Shown one piece after another: positions 16,382-25,028 of a stretch of DNA of 64,000 nt (position 1 is the first letter of the stretch; each line of letters starts with the position of its first letter). The stretch lies in the NCBI RefSeq assembly GCF_900188485.1, contig NZ_FZPH01000006.1, forward strand, positions 278,618-342,617. The letters run 5' to 3'. Source of the stretch: Asanoa hainanensis (GTDB taxonomy: Bacteria; Actinomycetota; Actinomycetes; Mycobacteriales; Micromonosporaceae). A program made the position numbers and the translations under genes. The notes under the pieces were generated by a model. The model searched no databases, had not been told where the DNA came from, and worked only from the letters and a program-made list of their open reading frames with translations.

Positions 16382-17083
16382 TCAAGCGCGTTCGGTGTGC
16401 GGGCGGTAGTGGCTGTGAGCCGTGGTCAGCAGTGGGGCGGTCACAGCCGCCAGCAGCCCGCCGGCCAAGGGTGCCACGATGAAGACCCAGAGTTGGCGTA
16501 GTGGCTCGCCGCCCTCGAAGATCGCGGGGCCTAGGGAGCGGGCCGGGTTGATCGAGGCGCCGTCCAGCGTGATCGCGACCAGGTTCGTCGCGGCCAGGGC
16601 CAGGCCGATCGCCAGACCGGCAAAGGCCGCCTGCTCCGACCGGCTCGTGACGACCAGGACGACCAGCACCAGCAGGAAGGTCAGGACGATCTCCAGCAAG
16701 AAGGTGCCGCCCAGGTTGATGTGGGGGCCGTAGCTGTTGGTCGCCAACGCACCGGTCTGGTCGGCCACGCCTCCGTAGCGGGTGAGGATCCAAAGACCCA
16801 GGCCCGCGACCGCAGCGCCGCCGAACTGGGCGATCCAGTAGCCGATCGCGCCGACGACCGAGATCCGGCGGGCGATCAGGGCGCCGAGGGTGACCGCCGG
16901 GTTGACGTGGCACCCGGAGATCGGGCCGATGGCGTAGACGAGCACCAGCAGGGTGAGGCCGAAGGTGAGCGCGACCACGACCACGCCGCCGTCGACCCGG
17001 GCGGCTACCGCAGAACCTGCGCCGACGAACACGAGCAGGAGCGTGCCGACGAACTCCGCCGCATACCGTCTCAGCCCCGCCAT
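16382..17083 (-). CDS. Aquaporin / MIP family channel
   Basis: A 233-residue membrane channel with six transmembrane helices. The first NPA box is in GCHVNPAVTLGALIARR (about residue 58) and the second in ASINPARSLGPAIF (about 175); both NPA triplets and the following Arg of the selectivity filter are intact. The ends of the helices GTLLLVFVGAGSAVAA and LLEIVLTFLLVLVVLVV fit the family. The aromatic/arginine filter was not examined closely enough to separate water from glycerol transport. It is a single gene. Confidence 0.92.
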   Translation of the reverse strand: MAGLRRYAAEFVGTLLLVFVGAGSAVAARVDGGVVVVALTFGLTLLVLVYAIGPISGCHVNPAVTLGALIARRISVVGAIGYWIAQFGGAAVAGLGLWILTRYGGVADQTGALATNSYGPHINLGGTFLLEIVLTFLLVLVVLVVTSRSEQAAFAGLAIGLALAATNLVAITLDGASINPARSLGPAIFEGGEPLRQLWVFIVAPLAGGLLAAVTAPLLTTAHSHYRPHTERA

Positions 17084-17177
17084 AGGCCGAAACCTAAACG
17101 CCAGCCGATCACCCGCGCAGCGGAACCGACTAAATGATCACTACCGCGCGATTGCCCTGGTCAGGGGCACCGTCCTC

Positions 17178-17237
17178 GCTCTGCACCCATATACGCAACA
17201 CCCCCGCCGCAGGGTGTTGCGTATATGGGTGCAGAGC
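17178..17237. repeat. Perfect 26-bp inverted repeat
   Basis: The arm at 17178-17203 (starting GCTCTGCACCCATATACG) returns exactly inverted at 17212-17237 around an 8-base loop (CCGCCGCA). It lies between the 5' end of the aquaporin gene and the 3' end of the phytase-esterase-like gene. Any transcript across it would form a very stable hairpin. Confidence 0.85.
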
Positions 17238-17345
17238 AAAGCCTGCCTACCGCGGACCCCGAGTCTGGCGGGAGCGAAGGTCGCGTATGGGTGCGGAGCA
17301 AAGCCTGGCCAACCGCGGACCTCGAGTCTGGCGGGAGCGACGGTC
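17219..17345. repeat. Tandem direct repeat, two copies of about 64 bp
   Basis: Copy 1 (17219-17282) and copy 2 (17283-17345) differ at only a few bases. Each contains GGAGCAAAGCCTG or GAGCAAAGCCTG, CCGCGGAC and GAGTCTGGCGGGAGCGA. A degenerate third start (CCCACGGCGGACCCGAG) follows. The first copy overlaps the right arm of the inverted repeat. Confidence 0.85.
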
Positions 17346-17371
17346 GTGCCCACGGCGGACCCGAGCAAAAA

Positions 17372-17402
17372 GGGGCCCGCGCCGATCGACGGCGCGGGCC
17401 CC
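17372..17402 (-). terminator. Rho-independent terminator of the phytase-esterase-like gene
   Basis: 13-bp perfect stem GGGGCCCGCGCCG / CGGCGCGGGCCCC with loop ATCGA, followed on the minus strand by five Ts (17367-17371). It starts 10 bases after the stop codon. Confidence 0.9.
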
Positions 17403-17412
17403 CCAAACGAGA

Positions 17413-19806
17413 TCAGGCGGTGAAGCGGAGCTTCGCCCGCCGAGCACGGACGAACAGGAACGCCCCGGCCCCGGCGATGGCCACACCGGCCGCCGCGATC
17501 AGCAGCGCCGGCGCGCCGGTGACGGGCAGGCCGTCACCATCGCCGTCGCCGCCACCAACGCCGCCGCCGTTGTCGGTGCCCGGCTTGAAGACGTCCGCCG
17601 CCGCGCCGAGGCGCATGAAGACCGTCTCGCCCGTGGAGTCGTCGACGCCGTCGTTGTCGGTTACCGCGTAGACCTGGCCGTTGCCCGCGATGGTCAGGCC
17701 CTCGACCTTGTCCTGCACCCACCCGTTGTCGGCCTCGAGGGCCGGCAGCAGGTCGACCGCGAGCTTCTTGGACGCGGTCGGCAGGGCCTCGGTGCCAAAG
17801 CCGGCCGGCACGTCGAACGTGTAGACCTTCTTCACCGTCGCCTTCAGGCCGCGCTGGTTGTCGCGCTCGATCACCGCGAACGTGTCGTTGTCGACCGGCA
17901 CCAGCTCCGACAGGCCGATCCAGGCGCCCGCCGGGGCGGTGTCGAGCTGGTAGCCCAGCCACGCCCACTTCTTGTCAGCCACCGAGTAGCGGCCGATCCG
18001 GACGGTGCCCTTCGGGTCGCCCTTGAGCTCGCGCTGCACGGCGACCCAGACCTGCTCGTCAGCGCCCGTCCCCGTCAGAGCGACACCCTCGAAGCCGTTG
18101 CTGGTCACATTGGCGGCAACGTCCGCCGGCAGCGGGATCTCCTCCTGAACCGCACCGGCAGCATCGAGCCGCACGATCAGGTTGGGCTTCGCGGCGGTGC
18201 CGTCACCCTCGATGGCGATCCAGTAGCCGGCACCGGCGGCGCGGGCCGCGACACCTTCGGCGTCGTAACCTACCGGCTTGCCGTCCTTCGTCACCGTCAG
18301 CTCGCCGGACACCAGCGCCGGCTGCTGCGCCGTGTCGATCGTGAGCAGGCGGGTCGGGGTGTAGACGTTGTCGGTGATCGACACGAGCTGGTCGGGCTTG
18401 CCCGGCACCGCGGAGAGCCCGGAAAGAGCACCCCAAGCGATAGGAGCCTTCTTCTGACCCGGCTCGTACGCCGAGCGAATGGTCGGGAACGCGCCCTTCG
18501 ACCCGTACTTGAAGATCGTGACCGAGGCACGGATGCCGTCGTCGGGCAGGTCCTCCTCGCTGGACACCACGAGCAGGCCGCGGGACGGGACCGTGGTCAC
18601 GCCCTCCGGGCCGTTGGTGGTGGGCAGGATCTGCAGGAACTGCGGCGCCTTCGGCTTGCTGATGTCGTACGCGGCGACGAAGTTGCCCCGCTCCGAGTTG
18701 ACGAACAGCACGGGCTTGCCGTCGAACTTGCCGAACGCCACGTTCTCGGGCTCGGTGCCCTTGGCGTCGGAGCGGCTCTCCGGGTAGAGGCCGTGCGCGG
18801 CCGCCAGCCGGTCGAACGAGTTGCCGGCGTCGTACACGACCTCGCCGTTGCGCTTCCACACCGTGAAGCCGCGCGAGCCGCCGACGTAGTCACCCTCGTT
18901 GGCCGTCGCGAACGTGTTGTCGTCGATCCAGGTGATGCCGTCGGGCTCGCGGCGGACAGTAACGGAGTCGTCCTGCGCGATCGTGCCGTCCTCGACGGTG
19001 TCCACACCGGACAGCTTGACCTGGCCGGCGCTAAAGTCCTTGACGACCTTCTTCTTCTCCAGGTCGACCAGCGCGATGTGGTTGTTCTCCTGGAGCGTGA
19101 CGACGGCCTCGTCCTTGCCGTTGATCGCCACGTACTCGGGCTCCGGGTCGCTCGGCGCGACCTTCGCGAGTCCCTTGAGCTGGACGGGCGTCGCCGCCCA
19201 CTTCTTGACGTCCTTCTTGATGTCGATCACCTGCAGGAAACCGGCCGGCTTCTGCGGGATCTCGCCGTCGTTGAGGTCCTCGTCGCGCTCGTTCTCGATG
19301 GCGATCGTGAGGTACTTGCCGCTGGGCGCCACCGCGATCGAGTCGGGCTGGCCGCCGAGCTGGATCTCGTGCACCTTGGTGCGGCTCGCCAGGTCGATGA
19401 TCTCCAGCACGCCGGACGTGTCGACGAAGTCCTTGCTGGTGTTGACGACCGCGAGCACGTAGTTCTGGTAAACGGCAACCGACGTCGGCTCGCCGGGTAG
19501 CGCGAACGTGCCCTTCGGCTTCGGGTTGGCCGGGTCGGTGATGTCGATGAAGCCCAGGCGCTCACCAGGGCTGTCGGTCGAGATGACCGTGTTGCCGTCG
19601 GTGCTGACCGCGCTGATCTCGGCGACGGTCTCCTGGTCCTCGGCGCTGTTGAGGTAGACCGGCACGGTAGCGAGCCGCTCGAACCCGGCGAACTTGCTAT
19701 CGGGCGCCGCGGCGAACGCCGCCTGCCCGACCAACGCCGGAACAGATATAAGGCCGGCGACCATGGCCGTCCGGACAAACCGGCCGGTCGCGGGTGGTAC
19801 GGGCAT
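17413..19806 (-). CDS. Sortase-anchored esterase-like/phytase-like beta-propeller protein
   Basis: 797 residues. A signal peptide (about 1-32: GRFVRTAMVAGLISVPALVG to AFA) leads into a long beta-rich region of propeller-type repeats (ISAVSTDGNTVISTDSPGER, SIAVAPSGKYLTIAIENERD, GLTIAGNGQVYAVTDNDGVD). This matches the 'esterase-like activity of phytase' family. After a Gly/Asp linker comes the cell-wall sorting signal LPVTGAPALLIAAAGVAIAG and a basic tail. It is thus exported and covalently attached to peptidoglycan by a sortase. The substrate is unknown; phosphoester or phytate hydrolysis is suggested only by family name. Confidence 0.8.
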   Translation of the reverse strand: MPVPPATGRFVRTAMVAGLISVPALVGQAAFAAAPDSKFAGFERLATVPVYLNSAEDQETVAEISAVSTDGNTVISTDSPGERLGFIDITDPANPKPKGTFALPGEPTSVAVYQNYVLAVVNTSKDFVDTSGVLEIIDLASRTKVHEIQLGGQPDSIAVAPSGKYLTIAIENERDEDLNDGEIPQKPAGFLQVIDIKKDVKKWAATPVQLKGLAKVAPSDPEPEYVAINGKDEAVVTLQENNHIALVDLEKKKVVKDFSAGQVKLSGVDTVEDGTIAQDDSVTVRREPDGITWIDDNTFATANEGDYVGGSRGFTVWKRNGEVVYDAGNSFDRLAAAHGLYPESRSDAKGTEPENVAFGKFDGKPVLFVNSERGNFVAAYDISKPKAPQFLQILPTTNGPEGVTTVPSRGLLVVSSEEDLPDDGIRASVTIFKYGSKGAFPTIRSAYEPGQKKAPIAWGALSGLSAVPGKPDQLVSITDNVYTPTRLLTIDTAQQPALVSGELTVTKDGKPVGYDAEGVAARAAGAGYWIAIEGDGTAAKPNLIVRLDAAGAVQEEIPLPADVAANVTSNGFEGVALTGTGADEQVWVAVQRELKGDPKGTVRIGRYSVADKKWAWLGYQLDTAPAGAWIGLSELVPVDNDTFAVIERDNQRGLKATVKKVYTFDVPAGFGTEALPTASKKLAVDLLPALEADNGWVQDKVEGLTIAGNGQVYAVTDNDGVDDSTGETVFMRLGAAADVFKPGTDNGGGVGGGDGDGDGLPVTGAPALLIAAAGVAIAGAGAFLFVRARRAKLRFTA

Positions 19807-20067
19807 GCTGACTCTCCCAGATTTGGCGGACCTGACCTGCTTAGTGGCTCGCGTTGACGGGGATTCGACAGATAGACCAACGCCGGGTGTCGTACGGGAA
19901 GCGGGATCGGTGGCACGCCAACATATGCCCAGGCCAGCGTGGGCTGGCGTGATCTTTCCGGTTTGGGGAGTAGGTCAGGGCAGGCGGCGGTTCGCCCTGG
20001 TCTGCCGCCGCGACCGGCAGGCCGCGTGCACGCCTTGCCGCGTGCAGGCCCCTAACGCCCGGCGCGC

Positions 20068-20685
20068 TCAGGACTTGAGGCCGGTTCGGAGCTTCTCCAC
20101 GGGTAGGTCCGTCAGATAGACCGGAGTGCCGGGCTGCTGGCGCCAGCTCGCGTCGAGCGTCCCCGCGTCGACCGGGTCGAAGCCGAGCTCGTCGACCAGC
20201 CCTTCGACCACCTGCTTGGCGGCGGTGTCGTCGCCGGCGACGGGAAGTGCGATCCGGCCCGGCTCGCCGTGTGGTTTGCCGCCGCCGGCGAGACGCGGCG
20301 CGCTGACGTTGTTGAACGCCTTGACGACCCGGGCGCCCTCGAAGTGGTCGGCGACCCAGCGGCTTGAGCTGACGGCCCGATCGTCGATGTCCTCGATCTC
20401 GCCGTCGCGCTCCGCGTAGTAGTTGTTGGCATCCACCACGATCTTGCCCGCGAACGGCTTGGCCGGCAGATCGGTCACGGCCCGGAACGGGATGGCCAAC
20501 ACGACGACGTCGGACTTCTCGGCCACCTCGTTCACCGTCGCCGCGGTGGCGCCGGTCTGGTCGGCGAGCGGTCGCAGCGACTCGGGCCCACGCCGGTTGG
20601 CGACGGCCACGTCGTGCCCGATCTCCCGGAACCGCCTGGTGAGCGCGCCGCCCACTTTGCCTGAGCCCACGATGCCAATCCTCAT
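20068..20685 (-). CDS. NADPH-dependent F420 reductase-like / NAD(P)-binding oxidoreductase
   Basis: 205 residues with an N-terminal Rossmann fold: MRIGIVGSGKVGGALTRRF (GxGxxG) at 1-19, VANRRGPESL at about 33 (Arg pair suggesting NADP), then VVVLAIPFRAV and KIVVDANNYY. The arrangement matches F420H2:NADP oxidoreductase (FNO)-like and NADP-oxidoreductase coenzyme F420-dependent families. It contains VVKAFNNVSAPRLA, as found in these proteins. I chose ATG 20685 because the upstream 25 codons do not resemble the family. The exact substrate is not determinable. Confidence 0.85.
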   Translation of the reverse strand: MRIGIVGSGKVGGALTRRFREIGHDVAVANRRGPESLRPLADQTGATAATVNEVAEKSDVVVLAIPFRAVTDLPAKPFAGKIVVDANNYYAERDGEIEDIDDRAVSSSRWVADHFEGARVVKAFNNVSAPRLAGGGKPHGEPGRIALPVAGDDTAAKQVVEGLVDELGFDPVDAGTLDASWRQQPGTPVYLTDLPVEKLRTGLKS

Positions 20686-20939
20686 CTGCTGGTTGCTTCC
20701 CGCAAATGCCCAGCTCTCCCCTCGTACGCTGCGGTTTCTGTCGGATTTTGGCGTTTTCACTCTGGGTGGTTAAGCCGGTCTGGCCTGGCTGGCAGGACAA
20801 GTTCCCGATGTGCCCATCCGCCCCCATCTGACACGGTTATACCTGTCTTTCGAGAGTGTGTCGTTTCGCTGGGGGTAGGTGGCCGGCCCTCGCAGCTCGT
20901 CCCGGGGCTGCGGGGGCCGGCCGTGGCACGCTCTATCTG

Positions 20940-21335
20940 ATGAACGTGATAGGCATCGGGTACGAGGGCCTGACCCTCCCCGACCTCATCGACCGGCTGC
21001 GTGCGCTGGGCGTATCCCGGGTCGTGGACGCACGCTTCGCGGCCCGGTCCCGAAAGCGCGACTTCAACAAGAAAGCGCTGGCGGCGGGGCTGGAGGCGGC
21101 CGAGATTGGCTACACGCACATGCCCGCGCTGGGAAACCCGCCGGAGAACCGGCCCGGGTTCAGCGGATCGCCCTCGGAACTGGCTACCGCCCGCGCCGCG
21201 TACGCCGCCTTGATCCCGCCCGCGGCTTTGTCGGAGGTCACGTCGCTGGCGGCGCAAGAACGCGTGGCGCTGCTGTGCTTCGAGGCCGACCAGTCCCACT
21301 GCCACCGCGACGTGATCCTGTCGGCCCTGTCGTGA
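20940..21335 (+). CDS. DUF488 family protein
   Basis: A 131-residue protein with the DUF488 pattern: MNVIGIGYEGLTLPDLIDRL (G-Y-E/T-x-x), VSRVVDARFAARSRKRDFN (D-x-R-x-x-x-x-S-R), YTHMPALGNPPENR (L-G) and the C-terminal VALLCFEADQSHCHRDVI (L-x-C-F-E-x-x-x-x-x-C-H-R). The Cys/His motif near the end is intact. The biochemical role of DUF488 is unresolved. The stop overlaps the GTG start of the DUF429 gene (GTGA), so the two are co-translated. Confidence 0.85.
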   Translation: MNVIGIGYEGLTLPDLIDRLRALGVSRVVDARFAARSRKRDFNKKALAAGLEAAEIGYTHMPALGNPPENRPGFSGSPSELATARAAYAALIPPAALSEVTSLAAQERVALLCFEADQSHCHRDVILSALS

Positions 21336-22072
21336 TCACCGTCGGAGTGGACCTTGCCGCCGCCGACGAGCGATCAGGCCTGGCGGTCGTGGAATGGTCG
21401 CCGGGGCGAGCGGTGGTCTCGGATGCCTCCCTCGGAGCCTCGGACGCGGAGATCATCTCGGCGGTACGCGCATCGGACAAAGCCGGCATCGACTGCCCAC
21501 TGGGCTGGCCGGCCGCCTTCGTCTCGTTCGTGGCTACCCACGAGCACGGGTTGGTGTCGCCGCCTCCGCCAGGCGCCGGAGCGATGTGGCGACGCCGCCT
21601 GGCGTACCGCATGACCGACGAGGTTGTCCGGGCCTCGACGGGGCTGATCCCGATGAGCGTGTCAGCGGACCGGATCGGCCACGCCGCCTTCCGGGCAGCC
21701 GGCCTCCTGTCGCTGCTCTCCCCGGACGGCGCGCCCCTGTCCCGAGCCGGCGACGGCCAGGTGGTGGAGGTCTATCCGGCCGCGTCCTTGTGGGGCTGGG
21801 GCCTGACCCATCGCGGCTACAAACGCGCCGGACTGGCGTCGGACCTGGTCTCGTCGTTGCTGACCGCGGCCCCGTGGCTGTCGCTGGGATCGTTCGAACC
21901 GCTGTGCCGCCGCAGCCACGACGCCCTGGACGCGGTGGTAGCCGCACTGGCGGCACGCGCGGCAGCGACCGATCGTGCGACGCGACCGACGGCCGAGCAG
22001 CTACCTGCGGCAGCCATCGAAGGCTGGATCGCGCTCCCGGCCGGCCCCCTCGCGGACCTGGTCGATCCCTGA
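21332..22072 (+). CDS. DUF429 family (RNase H-like fold) protein
   Basis: A 246-residue protein starting at GTG 21332 inside the stop of DUF488. The first strand VITVGVDLAAADERSGLAVV carries the D of an RNase-H-like fold. Later acidic residues lie in AGIDCPLGWP, VVEVYPAASLWGWG and SHDALDAVVAALAAR, the D-A-x-x-A-A-x-x-A helix that is the hallmark of DUF429. Function is unknown; the fold suggests a nuclease or nucleotide-binding role. Coupling with DUF488 suggests a shared process. Confidence 0.8.
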   Translation: MITVGVDLAAADERSGLAVVEWSPGRAVVSDASLGASDAEIISAVRASDKAGIDCPLGWPAAFVSFVATHEHGLVSPPPPGAGAMWRRRLAYRMTDEVVRASTGLIPMSVSADRIGHAAFRAAGLLSLLSPDGAPLSRAGDGQVVEVYPAASLWGWGLTHRGYKRAGLASDLVSSLLTAAPWLSLGSFEPLCRRSHDALDAVVAALAARAAATDRATRPTAEQLPAAAIEGWIALPAGPLADLVDP

Positions 22073-22077
22073 ACCGT

Positions 22078-23982
22078 CTATTGCTCTCCCCAACCTGGCA
22101 GGTGGACCTCGGTGGCACGCTGGACGCTGGGCTCCTGCCCCAACGGGTACGCCGTCGAGACGATCACCTGCGCCGGTTGCCGGATCGCCGGGAAGAGCGC
22201 CTCGGCCGGGTCCGGTAGCGGTGGTAGGTCGAGCGGCTCCATCGAGAGCCGGGGCAGCGTGACGAGCGCCGGGTCGACCTCCACGGCCTGCACCACAGAC
22301 CCTCGCCCGATGCCCTTCACCAACAGCAGCGCGTAGTCGGGCAGGTCCTGGAGGACCCGGGGTTCGACCGCGTACTCGTACACCCGTTGAAGTGACTCGG
22401 CATCGCTCCAGTTGGTGCCGTCCGCCTGCGCGACCGTGCGACTCCAGTTGCGGGTGGTCCCCCAGTCTTTGCTGTCTGTCCAGACGATGCCGCGATAGAA
22501 CTGCGTGCGGCTGGTCGACCCGCCCTCCGACACCGCTTCGCCCTCGGTGTCGGAGACCGTGTGCGTCTCGCTGCCGCCGAGCGTACGAGTGAGTCGGCTG
22601 ATCACGAACCGATGCCCTTTGCCGACGAACTCCGCCGCCTGGCTGGCCTCGCGATGGTTGCCGAGCCGCATCAGTGCGACCTCGCCGCCACCGATCGTCT
22701 GGAGCGCCTCTTCCCTGAGGTGGGCGAAGAACAACACCAGCCGGGTGCCGCGTCGTTCGCAGAGGGTGCTGAGCCGCTCGACCGCGCGGTGGTTGACCCC
22801 GTCGGCCCCGACCAACACGATCGACCCGACCTTCTCGTGCCGGACTTGGCTGGCGAGCCATCGCACCAAAAGATCTTTGAACAGCTCCTGCTGAGCACTG
22901 CCGCTGTCGGCATCGGCGACCAAGCACGTCAGGTCGGCCGGGTCGGTGCGCGGGTCGGTGCCGAGCGTCGCGAGCGGGCTGACGAAGGACTCGATCCGGC
23001 GCAGTCGCTGGTGTGACTCGGCCGGCTGCAGCTCCAGGAGACGGTCGCGTTCCGCGGTCGTGAGCGTTGACGGCCGTCCGTTGTGGACGCGCAGCGCGGC
23101 GAGGAGGCGCGCCATGCTGAGGTCGGGTGCGAGCACCTCGCAGATCTCCCGCAACAGCAGGGAGTCCTGGGATCGCTCGGCCCGGTCGGCGGTCGACGTG
23201 TCACCGTGGATCGCCTCGACGAGGCAGTCGACGAGTTCGTCGGTGGTGAGCCCCGAAACCAGGTCGATGCTGGCGAGCTCCCGCGGGAACTGGCTGACCT
23301 TGACCGAGCGCCCGGTCGTGGTCGCCAGCTGGATCAACTCACCGCACAGCGCGGCGCCGGTGAAGTCGACGAGCAGCATCGAGCCGCGGGTGGCGAGCAG
23401 CGACCCACCATAGACGGTGAGAACCGCTTCCCAGCCGTACGTCGTGCCGCCGACGATGTCGACCCGCCGGTCCCCCTCGGCCGGTGCGGCCGCACCCCAC
23501 TCGACCATCTGGTCGACGGCCTCGTGCTGGGCACGGTCGTACTCCTGGCGGCGCCGCTCCCAGTCGGTGCTCGCCTGGGCGTAGTCGGCCTCGACCTTGT
23601 GCCGTGCCAGTTGGAGGGCACGGCGGGAGAGGAACAGCGGCAGGTTCGCGAGGAGTGCGACAACGCCGCCGACAGCCGTCAGGAAGAGCGCGATGATCGT
23701 CATGGCGATCCAGCCCGACGTGGTCAAGGTCCAGACCCCGACGGCGCACAGAATCACGATGGCCCCGAGCCCAGCACCGACGGCGATGGGGATGAGGGAT
23801 CGCTTGCCCCGGCCCTTCTCCCAACGCTCGACGCGTTCGACCATCCGAGCGGGCACAGCCCCTAGCTGCGGAGGCGACTCGAGAAAGCGCCGGCGATAGA
23901 GACCGCGGTCGTTGAAGATCCACCCCAACCGCTCACCGGGTACGGCCAACAACGACAACGGTCCAGACGCTGGCGTAGCCAT
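22078..23982 (-). CDS. Membrane protein resembling a TraG/VirD4 ATPase without a P-loop
   Basis: 634 residues. Two adjacent transmembrane helices (IPIAVGAGLGAIVILCAVGV and TIIALFLTAVGGVVALLANL, about 62-112) are followed by a coiled region and a large cytoplasmic domain. The order strand, expected nucleotide loop, strand and 'RGSMLLVDFTGAALCGEL' looks like type IV coupling proteins and FtsK/HerA ATPases. Where Walker A should be, VGGTTYGWEAVL lacks the GKS/GKT. SIVLVGADGVNH and LVLFFAHLREEALQTIGGG resemble the Walker B and sensor regions. The closing part has KGHRFVISRLTRTLGGSETH, as in TraD-like proteins. I infer a non-hydrolysing relative; its role is unknown. Confidence 0.6.
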   Translation of the reverse strand: MATPASGPLSLLAVPGERLGWIFNDRGLYRRRFLESPPQLGAVPARMVERVERWEKGRGKRSLIPIAVGAGLGAIVILCAVGVWTLTTSGWIAMTIIALFLTAVGGVVALLANLPLFLSRRALQLARHKVEADYAQASTDWERRRQEYDRAQHEAVDQMVEWGAAAPAEGDRRVDIVGGTTYGWEAVLTVYGGSLLATRGSMLLVDFTGAALCGELIQLATTTGRSVKVSQFPRELASIDLVSGLTTDELVDCLVEAIHGDTSTADRAERSQDSLLLREICEVLAPDLSMARLLAALRVHNGRPSTLTTAERDRLLELQPAESHQRLRRIESFVSPLATLGTDPRTDPADLTCLVADADSGSAQQELFKDLLVRWLASQVRHEKVGSIVLVGADGVNHRAVERLSTLCERRGTRLVLFFAHLREEALQTIGGGEVALMRLGNHREASQAAEFVGKGHRFVISRLTRTLGGSETHTVSDTEGEAVSEGGSTSRTQFYRGIVWTDSKDWGTTRNWSRTVAQADGTNWSDAESLQRVYEYAVEPRVLQDLPDYALLLVKGIGRGSVVQAVEVDPALVTLPRLSMEPLDLPPLPDPAEALFPAIRQPAQVIVSTAYPLGQEPSVQRATEVHLPGWGEQ

Positions 23983-24058
23983 AACCCTGCCTCCCCGTAC
24001 ACACAGGATGGTGCCGGGCCTCAGTCAACATCGCACGTCGACTTTTGGAAAGGCCGGA

Positions 24059-24090
24059 CCGCCCCACCCAGTGGCACCTGGGTGAGGCGG
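24059..24090 (-). terminator. Terminator of the peptidoglycan-enzyme operon
   Basis: CCGCCCCACCCAG / CTGGGTGAGGCGG pair at 12 of 13 positions around a 6-base loop, 11 bases after the last stop of the operon. Confidence 0.7.
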
Positions 24091-24101
24091 AGCCGATCCG
24101 A

Positions 24102-25028
24102 TCAGGAAATCGCGATGCCGTCGTAGTAGTGGCGCAGGATCGTTTGGTAGCTGTTGCCCGCGTTCGCTAGGTCCCGCGAGCCGTACTGGGACATCCAGTC
24201 CCCGTCCACCCAGGCACCGCACGCCGTCGTGGTCGCGCAGTAGTGCGCCTGCAGGATGTTGCCGCTGCGGGTCATCCGGGTCGACCAGGTCGCGTCCACC
24301 GCGGCCGAGGTCGATGCCACCGCCGACGATGGCCGGTAGACCTGATCGTAGACATCGTCACGGACGTCGTAGCACGCTCCGCCGGGCGTCTTGCGGGTCG
24401 AATGCAGTGCCCAGTACCAGGCGTAGCTCTTGACCGCCATCGCGCCGGACTCCAGCGAGGCCTTCGGCCAGCTCGAAATCCACTCGTTCGGAAGGACGTT
24501 CTTGACGTACGTCTTGAAGTCCACCCGGTCCACGCGCCCGAGGCTGGCCCGGTAGACCAGGATCGTGGTCGGCAGCTTGGCGTTGGTGCCGTCGGTGCTG
24601 CAACCCGTCGGTCCGCTGACCAACTGGTGCGACGCGTTGTTGTTCTTCAGCGTCGCGTTGAGGTTGCCTTTCGCCCCGGCCGCGAAGTCCTGGGTCGCAC
24701 CGGCGTAGTTGCTGTTGAAGTAGACCCGCACGGTCTTGCTGGTGCGGTTCCACACCGACGCGGCGTTGTTCTTCACGCACAGGCCCTGGCCGGCGCCCGA
24801 TCCCTTGAAGTCGTAGCAGGTCGGCTGGGTCGTACCGTAGTCGTCCAACGAGTCGGTGAAGTCCGAGATCGAGCCCGCGTTGTTGCTGTTGTAGTAGTAG
24901 CAGAACTCGCCGCTGTCACAGACTCCGTCGCGGCCGGCGGCGGATGCCGGGCTCGGTGCGACCACCAGGCCGACAAGGGCCGCCACGAGCACGGCCAGCA
25001 GGCCGGGAACTCTCCTCATGCCGGTCAC
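24102..25028 (-). CDS. Secreted I36-domain / SpoIID-type peptidoglycan protein
   Basis: 308 residues. After the signal peptide (GLLAVLVAALVGLVVAPSPA to ASA), a peptidase-inhibitor I36 domain spans about 33-135 (GVCDSGEFCYYYNSN, CYDFKGSGAGQGLCVKNNAA). A SpoIID/LytB-like domain follows at about 160-308: YVKNVLPNEWISSWPKASLE carries the catalytic Glu of SpoIID lytic transglycosylases, and MSQYGSRDLANAGNSYQTIL then RHYYDG is the family's C-terminal block. SpoIID enzymes cut peptidoglycan glycan strands lacking stem peptides. The frame begins at GTG 25028 inside the stop of the preceding gene; ATG 25019 is an equally good start. Confidence 0.85.
   Translation of the reverse strand: MTGMRRVPGLLAVLVAALVGLVVAPSPASAAGRDGVCDSGEFCYYYNSNNAGSISDFTDSLDDYGTTQPTCYDFKGSGAGQGLCVKNNAASVWNRTSKTVRVYFNSNYAGATQDFAAGAKGNLNATLKNNNASHQLVSGPTGCSTDGTNAKLPTTILVYRASLGRVDRVDFKTYVKNVLPNEWISSWPKASLESGAMAVKSYAWYWALHSTRKTPGGACYDVRDDVYDQVYRPSSAVASTSAAVDATWSTRMTRSGNILQAHYCATTTACGAWVDGDWMSQYGSRDLANAGNSYQTILRHYYDGIAIS

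Noticed and set aside
17134-19500. 788-codon plus-strand frame opposite the sortase-anchored protein
   Set aside because: Shadow frame; the minus strand has signal peptide, repeats, LPVTG and a terminator.
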